Source: Bradyrhizobium sp.
GTDB taxonomy: Bacteria > Pseudomonadota > Alphaproteobacteria > Rhizobiales > Xanthobacteraceae
Length of the DNA: 64,000 nucleotides
Direction of reading: 5' to 3'
Assembly (NCBI RefSeq): GCF_030654605.1
Contig: NZ_JAURXB010000282.1
Coordinates: 1 to 64,000, forward strand
Shown: positions 50,081 to 60,700 of the stretch, piece after piece
How positions within the stretch are numbered: position 1 is the stretch's first letter
Layout of the letters: the number at the start of each line of letters is the position of its first letter
Made by a program: the position numbers and the translations under genes
Notes under the pieces: model-generated
Told to the model about the DNA's origin: nothing
The model's input: only the letters and a program-made list of their open reading frames with translations
Databases searched by the model: none

Positions 50081-51502
50081 TTATTTCAGCCCGAACCACA
50101 GCGTGGCGATGCCGAGAAACGAGAAGAACCCGACCACGTCGGTGATGGTGGTGACGAAGGTGCCCGACGCCACCGCCGGATCGGCCCGCACCCGCTCCAG
50201 CACCATCGGAATCAGAATGCCGCCGAGTGCGCCGGCAATCAGGTTGCACAGCATGGCAAGGCCGATCACGACGCCAAGCCCCGGCATCTTGAACCACGCC
50301 ACCGCGGCAACACCGGTAATCACGGCAAAGGCGAGGCCGTTGACGAGACCGACCAGGCCCTCGCGCAGGACCACGCGGTGGGCGTTGTGGGACCCGAGTT
50401 CGCGGGTCGCCAGCGCGCGCACCGCCACCGTCATGGTCTGGGTCGCGGCATTGCCGCCCTGGCTGGCGACGATCGGCGCCAGCACCGCCAGCGCCACCAT
50501 CTGTTCGAGCTGGCCCTCGAACAGGCCGAGCACCGAAGACGCCAGAAAGGCGGTGGCGAGATTGACCAGCAACCAGTTGAAGCGGCCCTTGGCGATGGTC
50601 CAGACATTGTCGGACAATTCTTCGCCCGAGGTGACGCCACCCAGCGCCTTCAGGTCCTCGTCGGCCTCTTCCTCGATCACGTCGACCACGTCGTCGATGG
50701 TGATGACGCCGACCAGCCGGTTCCCGGTATCGACGACGGGCGCCGCCACCAGATTGTACTTGCCGAACAGCCGCGCCACTTCCTCCTGATCGTCCATGAC
50801 AGAAACGCGGCGGCGGTCTTCGTCGATCAGGTCGGCCAGCGGCACCGGGCGGCGCGAGCGCAGAAGTGCGTCCAGCGACACCGCGCCCTGCCAGTGCTGC
50901 GCGCCGTCGACCGCGTAGATTTCATAGAACCGGTCGGGCAGATCGGGCGTATCGCGCATGTAGTCTATCGCCTGCCCCACGGTCCAGTCCGGCGGCACCG
51001 CGATGAACTCGGTCTGCATGCGCCGGCCGGCGGAATTTTCCGGATAATCCAGGCTGCGCTCGAGCGCGTCGCGCTCCGACGGCGGCAGTTTTTCGAGGAT
51101 CTCTTCCTGGTCCTTCTCGTCGAGGCCTTCGAGCAATTCGACGGCGTCGTCGGATTCCAGTTCGCGAACGCCCTCCGCCACCGTCTCCGGTTCGAGTTCC
51201 TCGAGGATTTCCTCGCGGACGGAGTCGTCGACCTCGTTGAGCGCCGAGAAATCGAAATCGGCGCCGGTCAACTCGACAAGGCTGACGCGGTCATCGGGTT
51301 CGAGCGCCTCGATCAGGTCGCCGAGGTCGGCTTCATGCAGTTCGCCGACGATGGCGCGCAAAAAAGCGGCATCATCGGCTTGAACCGCGCGCGTTATTTC
51401 CCCGACAAACTCATGACGAATCCCGCCATTCTCGTCGCGCATCGGGTGACGGTCGAGCAGCGACGCATCGGCGGCCTTCGCAACGTCCGTAGCTTCGGCC
51501 AT
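50081..51502 (-). CDS. mgtE: Magnesium transporter MgtE
   Basis: 473 residues. Cytosolic N-domain with acidic helices (VELLEGLDEKDQEEILEKLP), two CBS domains (about 150-275, VVDTGNRLVGVITIDDVVDV) and a five-helix pore (about 310-473) containing VLAPIVASQGGNAATQTMTV and LIAGALGGILIPMVLERVRA. MgtE is a Mg2+-gated channel closed by Mg2+ bound between the N and CBS domains. Complete, normal length. No Mg2+ riboswitch fits in the 106-base divergent gap to the deacetylase gene. Confidence 0.96.
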   Translation of the reverse strand: MAEATDVAKAADASLLDRHPMRDENGGIRHEFVGEITRAVQADDAAFLRAIVGELHEADLGDLIEALEPDDRVSLVELTGADFDFSALNEVDDSVREEILEELEPETVAEGVRELESDDAVELLEGLDEKDQEEILEKLPPSERDALERSLDYPENSAGRRMQTEFIAVPPDWTVGQAIDYMRDTPDLPDRFYEIYAVDGAQHWQGAVSLDALLRSRRPVPLADLIDEDRRRVSVMDDQEEVARLFGKYNLVAAPVVDTGNRLVGVITIDDVVDVIEEEADEDLKALGGVTSGEELSDNVWTIAKGRFNWLLVNLATAFLASSVLGLFEGQLEQMVALAVLAPIVASQGGNAATQTMTVAVRALATRELGSHNAHRVVLREGLVGLVNGLAFAVITGVAAVAWFKMPGLGVVIGLAMLCNLIAGALGGILIPMVLERVRADPAVASGTFVTTITDVVGFFSFLGIATLWFGLK

Positions 51503-51608
51503 AGCGCGCCTCGCCGTTTGACAGGGTTGATGAACTTGTCTGAGTTTTCGCTTGACGCATTAGCCAATCGGCAACACCTAGCGCAATGACAAATCCGCCC
51601 GGACGCCA

Positions 51609-52403
51609 ATGACTTTGGAAGTGATCAAATTGCTCCGAACCGCCCTCGTCGCTTCGGTCGCGTGGACCGCGGCGGCGCAGGCGGCGGACTGTCCGCGCGC
51701 CGGAGCGCTCGGAACTTCACGCATTCTTGGCGTCGATCCCGCCGCCACGCCGCGCGTGGGCCTGAAGAGCTTTCCGCAGACCCTGCCGCTTGGAGATCAC
51801 GAGGTCGTGCTGACCTTCGACGACGGCCCGTGGCCGGCCACGACATCGCGGGTGCTGGCGGCGCTGGCGCAGGAATGCGTGCGCGCGACGTTCTTCCTGA
51901 TCGGCCGGAACGCATCGGCGCATCCGGCGCTGGTTCGGCGGATGGCCGCCGAAGGCCATACCATCGGCCATCACAGCTTTGCGCATCCCAACCTCAAATA
52001 CCTGAAGCCGGCGGCCGCAGAGGCCGAGATCGACAAGGGCATTGCTGCGGACGAATTGGCGCTTCACGGGGTCGCAACCACGACCCCGGGCACGCCGTTT
52101 TTCCGGTTTCCCTACTTTGAAAGCACGCCTCACCTGCTCGATCGGCTGCAGTCCCGGGGCATTGCGGTTTTCGGCGCCGACCTGTGGGCCAGCGACTGGG
52201 AGCCCAAGACCCCTCAGGCACAATTGAAGCTGCTGACCGACCGGCTCAAGCTTGCCGGCAAGGGCATCATCCTGCTGCACGATCCCAAGGCGCAGACCGC
52301 GGCCATGCTGCCGGCCTTCCTGCGCTACCTCAGGGATAATCACTATCGTGTGGTCCATCTGGCGCCGGCGCCGCGCGGCGCCGGCATAGCCCGCGTCCCC
52401 TAG
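51609..52403 (+). CDS. Polysaccharide deacetylase family protein, copy 1
   Basis: 264 residues with a signal peptide ending near AAQAA. NodB-type carbohydrate esterase 4 fold: VVLTFDDGPWP (catalytic base and metal Asp), HHSFAHPN (metal HxxxH), FFRFPYF (RxP motif) and GIILLHDP (catalytic His). It would deacetylate an N-acetylated polymer in the periplasm, such as peptidoglycan, chitin-like or exopolysaccharide. A second deacetylase follows 105 bases downstream on the same strand. Confidence 0.93.
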   Translation: MTLEVIKLLRTALVASVAWTAAAQAADCPRAGALGTSRILGVDPAATPRVGLKSFPQTLPLGDHEVVLTFDDGPWPATTSRVLAALAQECVRATFFLIGRNASAHPALVRRMAAEGHTIGHHSFAHPNLKYLKPAAAEAEIDKGIAADELALHGVATTTPGTPFFRFPYFESTPHLLDRLQSRGIAVFGADLWASDWEPKTPQAQLKLLTDRLKLAGKGIILLHDPKAQTAAMLPAFLRYLRDNHYRVVHLAPAPRGAGIARVP

Positions 52404-52426
52404 ACTGGCATCATCTGCGAAAGTCG

Positions 52427-52453
52427 GGCAATTAAGGCAATTAAGGCAATTAA
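52427..52453. repeat. Three perfect copies of a 9-mer
   Basis: GGCAATTAA is repeated three times without interruption in the gap between the two deacetylase genes, followed by GCCCCC. Confidence 0.85.
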
Positions 52454-52508
52454 GCCCCCGTTCACGGCGTGGCGGTAATTATTCGGGTAAATGGGAATAC
52501 GGTGTTGC

Positions 52509-53876
52509 ATGACTGGTAATGTATTGTTTGGAGTCCGGCGCCGGATCGCCGTTGGCCTGGGGCTATTCGGCGTCATGACCGCACCGGTAGCGCTGGCTGC
52601 CGGTTGTCCCGGCCATCCCGATGCGCTCGGCACCTCCAGAACCCTGGTGGTCGACCCCCGCGAGCATCCCCGCATCGGCGCCATGCAATATGCCGAAACG
52701 CTGCCGCTGGCGGATGGCGAGGTGGTGCTGACCTTCGATGACGGGCCGCTGCCGAAGTACAGCAACCGGATTCTGGAAATCCTGGCCTCCCAATGCGTGA
52801 AGGCGACCTTCTTCCTGGTCGGCCGCCAGGCCCAGGCCAATCCGGAAGGCGTGCGCAAGGTGCGCGACGCCGGCCACACCGTCGCCACCCACAGCCAGAA
52901 TCATCCAAGCGGAATGCACCATTTGCCTGCCGAACGCGTCCAGCAGGAAATCGACCAGGGCATCGCGTCGGTGACCGCGGCGCTGGGCGACGGCAGCGCG
53001 CCGGCCCCGTTCTTTCGCGTGCCCGGCCTCGCACGCTCCGAAGCGATCGAGCAACATGCCGCCTCGAAGGGCGCCCAGGTCTGGAGCGCCGATTTTCCGG
53101 CTGACGACTGGCGCCCCGTGTCCTCCGCACGAGTCTACGAACTCGCGATGCAACGGCTGGAAGCCAAGGGCAAAGGCATCCTGCTGCTGCACGATATCCA
53201 GGCCCGGACGGTCGCTGCCTTGCCGAAAATCCTGCAGGAGATGAAGGCGCGTGGCTACCGCATCGTCCATGTGGTGCCGGCCACGACCGAACTGGCCGCG
53301 ACATCAACCGACCCCCGGCAATGGCGGTCGCGTCCGCTCCCGGAAAACGTGGCGGCCTCGCACTGGCCCAAAATTCCCAATTTCGTCTTTGCCGGGAGCC
53401 CGATGCTGCCCGGCCCCTGGCTGTCCGATTCATACTGGAATGACGAATGGCTGACGCCGTCCGATCGCGCCAGGCGAACCACAGGCGCCGCTCCGCTGCC
53501 GCAACACGCGCCCTGGCCCCGGCAATTGCCGCGGCCGCTGCTCGATGCCGTCAACGCCCTGCCGGTGCCGGGGCAAAGCGTTTTCGAGTTCAGCGGCCGA
53601 CCGCGGCTGGCCGCCCGGGCCCTCACCGCGCTGCCCTCGCGGCGAGCGGAAACAGCGGCTTCAGCCGGGCATGCCAGGATCCATGCGAAGCACGGCGCAA
53701 TGCAGGTGCCGGCGGAAACCAGCGCCTCCCGGCGGGCGGCCGGCGGAAAAGCCCGGATCGCGCGGATCGGACGGGCAAATGCGTCTCACGCAGCCGGCCC
53801 CGCCGGCAGGCATGCGGCGCAGCCCGCACGGCGAGCGCTGAAGCGTTTGGTCCAGGTCAAGAAAAGAAGCGTTTGA
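52509..53876 (+). CDS. Polysaccharide deacetylase family protein, copy 2, with basic C-terminal extension
   Basis: 455 residues from the ATG at 52509 (an ATG at 52491 is in frame). Signal peptide, then a NodB domain (about 25-250) like copy 1: CPGHPDALGTSRTLVVDPRE, VVLTFDDGPLP, THSQNHPS and LLLHDI. The RxP motif reads FFRVPGLA instead of the RFPY of copy 1. A region rich in Trp/Pro follows, then a basic tail (about 380-455; RRAAGGKARIARIGRANAS). The tail could bind acidic cell-surface polymer. Probably a duplicate of the gene upstream. Confidence 0.9.
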   Translation: MTGNVLFGVRRRIAVGLGLFGVMTAPVALAAGCPGHPDALGTSRTLVVDPREHPRIGAMQYAETLPLADGEVVLTFDDGPLPKYSNRILEILASQCVKATFFLVGRQAQANPEGVRKVRDAGHTVATHSQNHPSGMHHLPAERVQQEIDQGIASVTAALGDGSAPAPFFRVPGLARSEAIEQHAASKGAQVWSADFPADDWRPVSSARVYELAMQRLEAKGKGILLLHDIQARTVAALPKILQEMKARGYRIVHVVPATTELAATSTDPRQWRSRPLPENVAASHWPKIPNFVFAGSPMLPGPWLSDSYWNDEWLTPSDRARRTTGAAPLPQHAPWPRQLPRPLLDAVNALPVPGQSVFEFSGRPRLAARALTALPSRRAETAASAGHARIHAKHGAMQVPAETSASRRAAGGKARIARIGRANASHAAGPAGRHAAQPARRALKRLVQVKKRSV

Positions 53877-53880
53877 CGGC

Positions 53881-54252
53881 TCAGGTTACGATCTTGGCGA
53901 TGCACAGCAGCACGACCATGGCGAGAAAGAACAGGTCGATATAGGACTTGATCTCGCCGTCGCGGCGGAGTGTCGCCACCTCGCTGACGACGTGCCTGCG
54001 CGCGGCGGCGGCTCCAGCCTCCCCGGCCACCCCGGCGAGGCGGCGCGCCTCGATTTCGAGCCGCTCGATCTTCTGGAAGAAGCCGAACGAACGCAGCGCC
54101 GAGGCCGCGCGCATCGAGGCATAGACCAACACCAGAAACGCCAGGGTGGCGCGATGCTGATACTGCAAATCCTTGAAATTCAGGCTGTAATAGACCAGCG
54201 CCAGGAACGCGAAATTGGAGACCACCCGGTAGATGTAACCCAGAATTTTCAT
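53881..54252 (-). CDS. Hypothetical membrane protein
   Basis: 123 residues, convergent with the deacetylase gene (4-base gap). Three hydrophobic segments (about 5-22, 35-50 and 104-121) with a charged helix between (KIERLEIEARRLAGVAGEAG). Starts MKILGYIYRVVSNFAFLALV. No function recognised. Confidence 0.75.
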   Translation of the reverse strand: MKILGYIYRVVSNFAFLALVYYSLNFKDLQYQHRATLAFLVLVYASMRAASALRSFGFFQKIERLEIEARRLAGVAGEAGAAAARRHVVSEVATLRRDGEIKSYIDLFFLAMVVLLCIAKIVT

Positions 54253-54743
54253 GCGTATCTCCGATCGATGGTCAGCCAGGCGCTTGAGCGAACGCGATGC
54301 GAGGACGACCGCCCGCGGCTGGTGTCGCTGGCCTGACTCGCGTTGCTGTCGGTGTACGCTGACCTTGTTACTGCGGGGTAACGGATATGCCGTTCGGCGC
54401 CGGTTGTGGGCGCCGACTCACCGGATTTGCGGCGTATACTTACATTTATCTTGCAGACTTCGCCGCCGCGGTCCTCCTGCACGATATTGGCGGATCCGGC
54501 CGGCGTCACGCCGGCGGCGGCCGGCATTCATTATGCTTGATGCTTGGCTCCGCTCCGCTTTTCTCACCGCTCGCGACTTTTGCGAGCATTCCGGGCGCAA
54601 CACCATAGACATGGGGTAAATTCCGGCGTGCTTACCGCATTACCGCCTCTTTTTTGGTAATGTTAACATTGCATTACGTGTGCTAGAATACTCCTTTGCT
54701 GCGATATTGACGGCATGATCTTATTAACCTTTGCGATGGCCAT
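54253..54743. other. Gene-free, relatively AT-rich region upstream of the giant exoprotein gene
   Basis: About 490 bases. The first half still has coding-like GC, the second half (54600-54743) is AT-rich compared with its surroundings. Near 54657-54677 a nested dyad is present. TTGACG at 54707 has no good -10 partner. A tiny frame (ATG at 54715, stop at 54745-54747) ends on the TTG start of the next gene. Confidence 0.6.
54657..54677. promoter_or_regulatory. Nested palindrome upstream of giant gene
   Basis: GTAATG and CATTAC are inverted repeats that enclose the overlapping perfect 12-mer AATGTTAACATT (54659-54670). Located 67-87 bases before the start codon; a plausible protein-binding site of unknown class. 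Confidence 0.45.
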
Positions 54744-57700
54744 TTGAATTACGTCGAAAAATTCGATTCAGGATTGTTCAGCGGCCTGGGTGCGTTCTCC
54801 GGGGCGGGCGAGTCCTATTCCGTCGATGTCCATCCTCGAAGCAATACCCTCGGGCCGGACACGATTGTCGTTCCGGACGCCCATCTGCTGTTTTCCGGCG
54901 ACTACAAGCGCTCGGGCCTGGATCTGGTGCTGTCGAAAGACGGCCAGGAATTCGTGGCGCGCGAGTACTTCCGCGGCGAGAACCGGGCCACCCTGGCCTC
55001 CCCCGATGGTGCAAACCTGTCCGGCAAGACCGTCGAGGCGCTCGCCGGTCAGGTCGACTACGCGCAGGCCGGCGGCAATATCGCGCCGGAAAAGGTCATC
55101 GGCCAGGTCACCAAGCTCACCGGCAGCGCGACCGCTACTCGCAACGGCGTTTCCATCAGCCTGAACGTGGGCGACAACGTCCACAAGGGCGACGTCGTCC
55201 AGGCCGGATCCGATTCCGCGCTGGGCATCACCTTCATCGACGGCACCGTGTTCGGTCTCTCCTCCAATGCGAGGATGGTGCTGAACGAGATGATCTATAA
55301 CCCGGCCGGATCGAATAACGCCTCGTTGCTGACGCTGGTGCAGGGCACCATCTCGTTCGTCGCCGGTGCCACCGCGAAAAGCGGCGACATGAAGGTCGAC
55401 ACGCCGACCGCCACCATGGGCATTCGCGGCACCGCGGTCCTGGTGGAAATCGACTTCGACATCCCCCAGCCGGGCGCGGCACCCCCGGTGTCGTTCCGGA
55501 TTCTGGTCGAGCCGAACGGCACGTCGGGCGAATACGTCCTGCTCGACAAGCTGACGTTGCTGCCGATCGCGACGGTGAATCAGCCGGGCACGCAAACCAT
55601 CGTCAACGGCCAGGGCGTCGTCACCTTCATCGCGTCGGCCCAGATTCCGGCCAATGCGCAACAGCTGATCAACGAGATCTTCTCGCTCAAATTCACCGAC
55701 GCCAATCCGAAATTCATCGGCATTCCTCCGGTCGATTCGATCACGCCGCAGACGTTCGTGGTCAGGCTGCCCGACGGCACGCCGATCGACCAGCTTCCGA
55801 TCATTCGCATCTCTCTGGTATATGAAACGCCGGCAGCACCACCTCCCAACGGCGGCAACACGCGATTTCATCTCAACATTCCGCCGGACCTCGTCGCTTC
55901 CAGCAACCATTTCACCGAACGGTTGCTGACATCAGGCAATGCCGCGCTGGACACGGTGTCGGGCACCATTCGCTTCGCCGACATCAATCCCGAAGACCTT
56001 CCGACGGTGACGGCCCAGTTCGATTCGTATGTCTATCGGAACGCACAGCAGGACATCATCCTCACGTCGTCGCTGACGCTGGAACAGCTGGCGGCGATCG
56101 AGGCGGTCGAGGTCCCGCTCGCGGTGGTCGCGGACCCCGGCAACACCAATATCGGCGGAGCCACCTGGACCTACCGCGTCGCCGACCACGCGCTCGATTT
56201 CCTCGCCGAAGGCGAGACGCTGACCCTGACCTACATGGCGCGGGTCGATACCAATTACAGCGAATACAACACGGTCGTCTTCAAGCCGTTCAAGATCACG
56301 ATCACCGGCACCAATGACCTGCCGACGGCGGCCGCGACGGGTTCAGCCATTATCGAACTGTTCGGAACCGGCAACCCGACGATCGATCATGCCGAGGGTG
56401 TGATTACGTTTGCCGACGTCGACCTGACCGACCGGCCGACCGTTACCGCGCCATTCGCGAATTATGTTTACACTGCGGCCAACGGCTCGCCGCTGGCGCT
56501 GACGACAGCGCAGCAGAACGCGCTCGCGGCGGTGCTGACCCTGACGCCGGCGGCGAGCAACACCAACAACGGTTCGGTGGCGTGGTCGTACGACGTCGCC
56601 GACGCCAATTTCGACTTCATCGCCGCCGGCGAAACGCTGGTCCTGAACTACACCGCCATCGTCGATGACGGCCATGGCGGCGTCGTCAGCGTGCCGCTGA
56701 CGCTGACGGTGACCGTCCACGGCACCAACGATATCCCGACCATCACCGCCACCAGCGGCGGCTTTGTCGAACTCGTCGGCGCCACCGGCAATACCACGCC
56801 GCCCGATCATGCCGGCGGCACCATCACCTTTACCGATGTCGATCTGACGGATCGTCCGACCGTCAGTTCGCATTTCACTTCGTACACCTACCAGAATCCC
56901 GCGCATACCGACGTCACTTCGGCGCTGACGGCGCTGCAGTTGGCTGCGATCGCAGCGGTTCATCCTTCGCTGCTGCTGACGCCCGCCGGTGCCAATGCCA
57001 ATAATGGTTCGGTGACATGGTCCTACGACCTGCCGGACAACAGCTTTGATTTTCTCGCCGCCGACGAAATCCTGACGCTACTCTATACTGCGACCGTCAA
57101 TGATGCCCATGGCGGCGTCGTTTCCACGCCGATCACGGTCACCATCACCGGCAGCAACGATGCGCCTGATATCGTGGCCGACACCAGCGGCACATCAGGC
57201 ACCAACGTCCATGACCTGACCGAGTCCGACAGCGCGCTCACCAGTTCGGGTTCGCTCGCGGTCAGCGACGCCGACATCACCAACACCGTCGCCACCTCGG
57301 TCGTAGCCCTCAGCGTCGGCGGCAGCGGCAATGGCAGCCGTCCCGCAGGACTGACCGATGCGGTGCTGCAGGCGATGCTGAGCGTCGATCTCGGCAACGT
57401 GATCGACAATGCCCATACCGACGGCACCATCCACTGGAGTTTCGACTCCGACACGCAGGCCTTCGACTTCCTGGCCACGGGCGAGACGCTCGAACTGACC
57501 TACACCATCCGCGCCACCGACAGCGATGCCAGCCACGCCACCGACGACCAGGTCGTGGTCGTCACCATCACCGGCACCAACGACATACCGATCATCGCCG
57601 GCGTCGCCACCGGCGACGTCGCAGAAGACCTGGCGGTCGACAATTCAAGCCATATTGTCACCACCGGCCAACTCACCATCGCCGACGCCGATGCCGGCCA

Positions 57701-60700
57701 ATCGACCTTCGCTGCACAGACCAGCACCTCCGCCACCTACGGCATCTTCTCGCTCGCCGAAGATGGCACCTGGACCTACACCGCCGACAACACCCAATCC
57801 GCGATCCAGCAGCTCGGCGCCAACGGCACCCTCACCGACAGCTTCACCGCTGTCTCTTCTGATGGCACCGCAAGTCAGCTCGTCACCGTCACCATCGCCG
57901 GCACCAACGACGCGCCGGTTATCACCTCGGCCGCGCAGGCAGGTTCGGTCACCGAAGCGGTCAACAATTCCGCCGACGAAATCAACAACGTCACGCACCA
58001 GGCGACCGGCGCGCTGGCTTTCGGCGATGTCGACCTCGCCGACATCCACAACGTCTCGGTCGCCGGCAACGCCACGGCCGGCTACCGGGGGACCCTGTCC
58101 GCCGGCATCGCCGACGCTTCGACCGGCGACGGCGCCGGCTCGATCGGCTGGACCTTCGCGGTGGCCGACGGCGCGCTCGACGATCTCGCGGCAACCGATG
58201 TGCTGACCCAGACCTACACCGTCACCGTCGATGACGGTCACGGCGGCACCTCATCGCAGACGGTTACCATCACCATCAACGGCGCGGCGGACAATCAGGC
58301 GCCGGTGGTCTCAGCCGCGGTGACGCTTGCGGCGATCGCCGAGGACAGCGCCGCGCGGCTGATCACGCAGGCCGAGCTGCTGGCCAATACGACCGATCCC
58401 GACGGCCCGAGCCTGACCGCGACCGGTCTCGCGATCACTGCCGGCAACGGCACGCTGGTCGATAATCTCAACGGCACCTGGAGCTATACGCCGGCGCTGA
58501 ACGACGACACCGATGTGTCGTTCTCCTACGCCGTGACCGACGGCGTCGCGGCGCCGGTCGCGACCTCGGCGACGCTCGACATCGCGCCGGTGGCGGATGC
58601 GCCGACACTGAGCGGGACTTTTGATAGCCTGACCTCGGGCTTGTCATACATTGATAGCGCAGGAGCAATTTCCCCCAGGATAGCGGCTCTGGCCGAGGGT
58701 GGATTTGTAACGGTATGGTCGCGCAGCAATGGCGCGGGCGGTTACGATCTCTTCGCGCGCTTCCTTGATGCTGACGGTCAGCCGGTCAACACCACAGTTG
58801 CCATTGCTACTGACAGCTCCGGTTTTACGGATGCGGATGCGAAAGTCGAAGCGCTCGCCGGTGGCGGATTTGTCGTCGTTTGGCGATCCGATCGCGGCGA
58901 TAGCGACATCTATGCGCGGGTCTTCGATGCCGCCGGCAACAGTGTCGGTGGAGAGGTTCCCGTCAACCTAGGAAACAGCGTTTACGATCTGGTTCCGCAG
59001 GTCACGGCGCTGACCGGGGGGGGCTTCGCGGTAACCTGGCATTCCACCAGTCACAGCGACAGCAGCACCGATAACGACATTTACGCCCGCGTTTTCTCGC
59101 CGACTGGCTCGCCAGTAACTGCCGGCGAGATTGTCGTCAGCAACAATAACCCCTGGTACGACAGCGGTCCGCAGATATCCCAGCTGAGCAATGGCGGCTT
59201 TGTCGTCACCTGGTATGCGGATCGCGCCGACGACGGCAGTCTCGACGGCAACATTTACGCTCGCGTCTACAATGCGGCCGGCACTGCAGTGACCGCTGAA
59301 ATCACCGTGAGCCCGGAAAATACGATCTACGATTATCTGCCGGAGGTGACGGTTCTGACGGGCGGTCGTTTCGCGATCACCTGGTCGGGCAATAATGGCG
59401 AGCTTTATGCCCGCGTCTACGAAGCAAACGGCGGAGCTGTCAGCTCGTTGACGGTCGTCAATCCCGTTGACGCGATCACCGACAATAGTCCGAAAATTGC
59501 CGCGCTCGCCGGCGGCGGCTTTGCTGTTTCGTGGTATGCGGCGCGCACCGCGGCGGGTGGGTCAGACGCAGATCAGAACGTGTTTGTGCGCCTGTTTGAC
59601 GTGAACGGACTGCCGGTCGGTGGCCCGATCCAGGTCAATCTCGATAATTCCGAGTCGGACACGGAGCCGCAGATAGTGGCGTTGCCCAACGGCGGGTTCG
59701 CGGTGAGTTGGACCGTGCTCAGTGGTTCGGATGAATTGGCGCAGATCCGCTTTTTCAATGGGCAGGGCGTTCCGTCCGGCATTCCGGTTTCACTCGGATC
59801 GGCTGAATTCCAGTCCCCGGCGAACGGCAGTGACATCCGCAATTTCGATTTGGCAGTCGATTCCACGAACGCTGTCGCGGCGGGCGCTGAAGTGTATGAT
59901 AGTTCCTATGGATCGACCGGAATCGCGACGGCAATCGCGCGGCCAGCGGCTGTCGCGAATGGCGACGAAGATACCGCGATCGTGCTGCCGGCCGTCACTG
60001 CGGCCCTGACCGACCTCGACGGTTCTGAAACACTGGCGCTTGCCGTGTCTGCCATCCCGGCCGGTGCGACACTGGCCGACGGTGCAGGTGGCCACAGTTT
60101 CACCGCGTCGAGCGGCAACACCACCGTGAACATCACCGGCTGGACACTGTCCACCCTCGCGATCACGCCGCCGCTCAACTACAATGGCGACTTGACGCTC
60201 ACGGTGACCGCCACCGGGATCGAAACCGCCAACGGCGACACCGAATCAACCGTCAAGACCATCGATATCCACGTCAATCCGGTCAACGACGCGCCGGTGA
60301 TCACGTCGAACGGCGGCGGCGCCACCGCATCGGCGTCGGTCGCGGAGAACTCCACTGTAGTGACCACGGTGACGCCGACCGACGTCGACGGTGACACTCC
60401 GAGCTATTCGGTCCTGACCGGCGCGGGCTCGCCGGATGCCGCAAAATTCACGATCGATGAGAGTACCGGCGCGCTCAACTTCATCACCGCGCCGGATTTC
60501 GAGACGCCCGGCAGCGTGGCCGGCAGCAACGTCTATACGGTCCAGGTGCAGGCCTCCGACGGTTCGGGCGGGACCGACGTCCAGACCATCACCGTCAACG
60601 TCACCAATGTCGCCGAGGGCCCTACTTACGTTGTCACCTCCACAGCCGACTCAACAGCCGACGGCACGCTACGCAGCGCGATCACCTTCGCCAACGCGCA

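Noticed and set aside
50048..51589. Plus-strand frame of 513 codons opposite mgtE
   Set aside because: Shadow of mgtE; acidic/basic reverse-complement composition.
51503..51608. Possible Mg2+ riboswitch (M-box) upstream of mgtE
   Set aside because: The gap is only 106 bases and shared with a divergent gene; no M-box-like pairing elements were found.
57526..58206. Plus-strand frame rich in Ser, Pro and Thr inside the giant gene
   Set aside because: It is the +1 frame of the VCBS repeats; low-complexity sequence produced by frame shift, not a separate gene.
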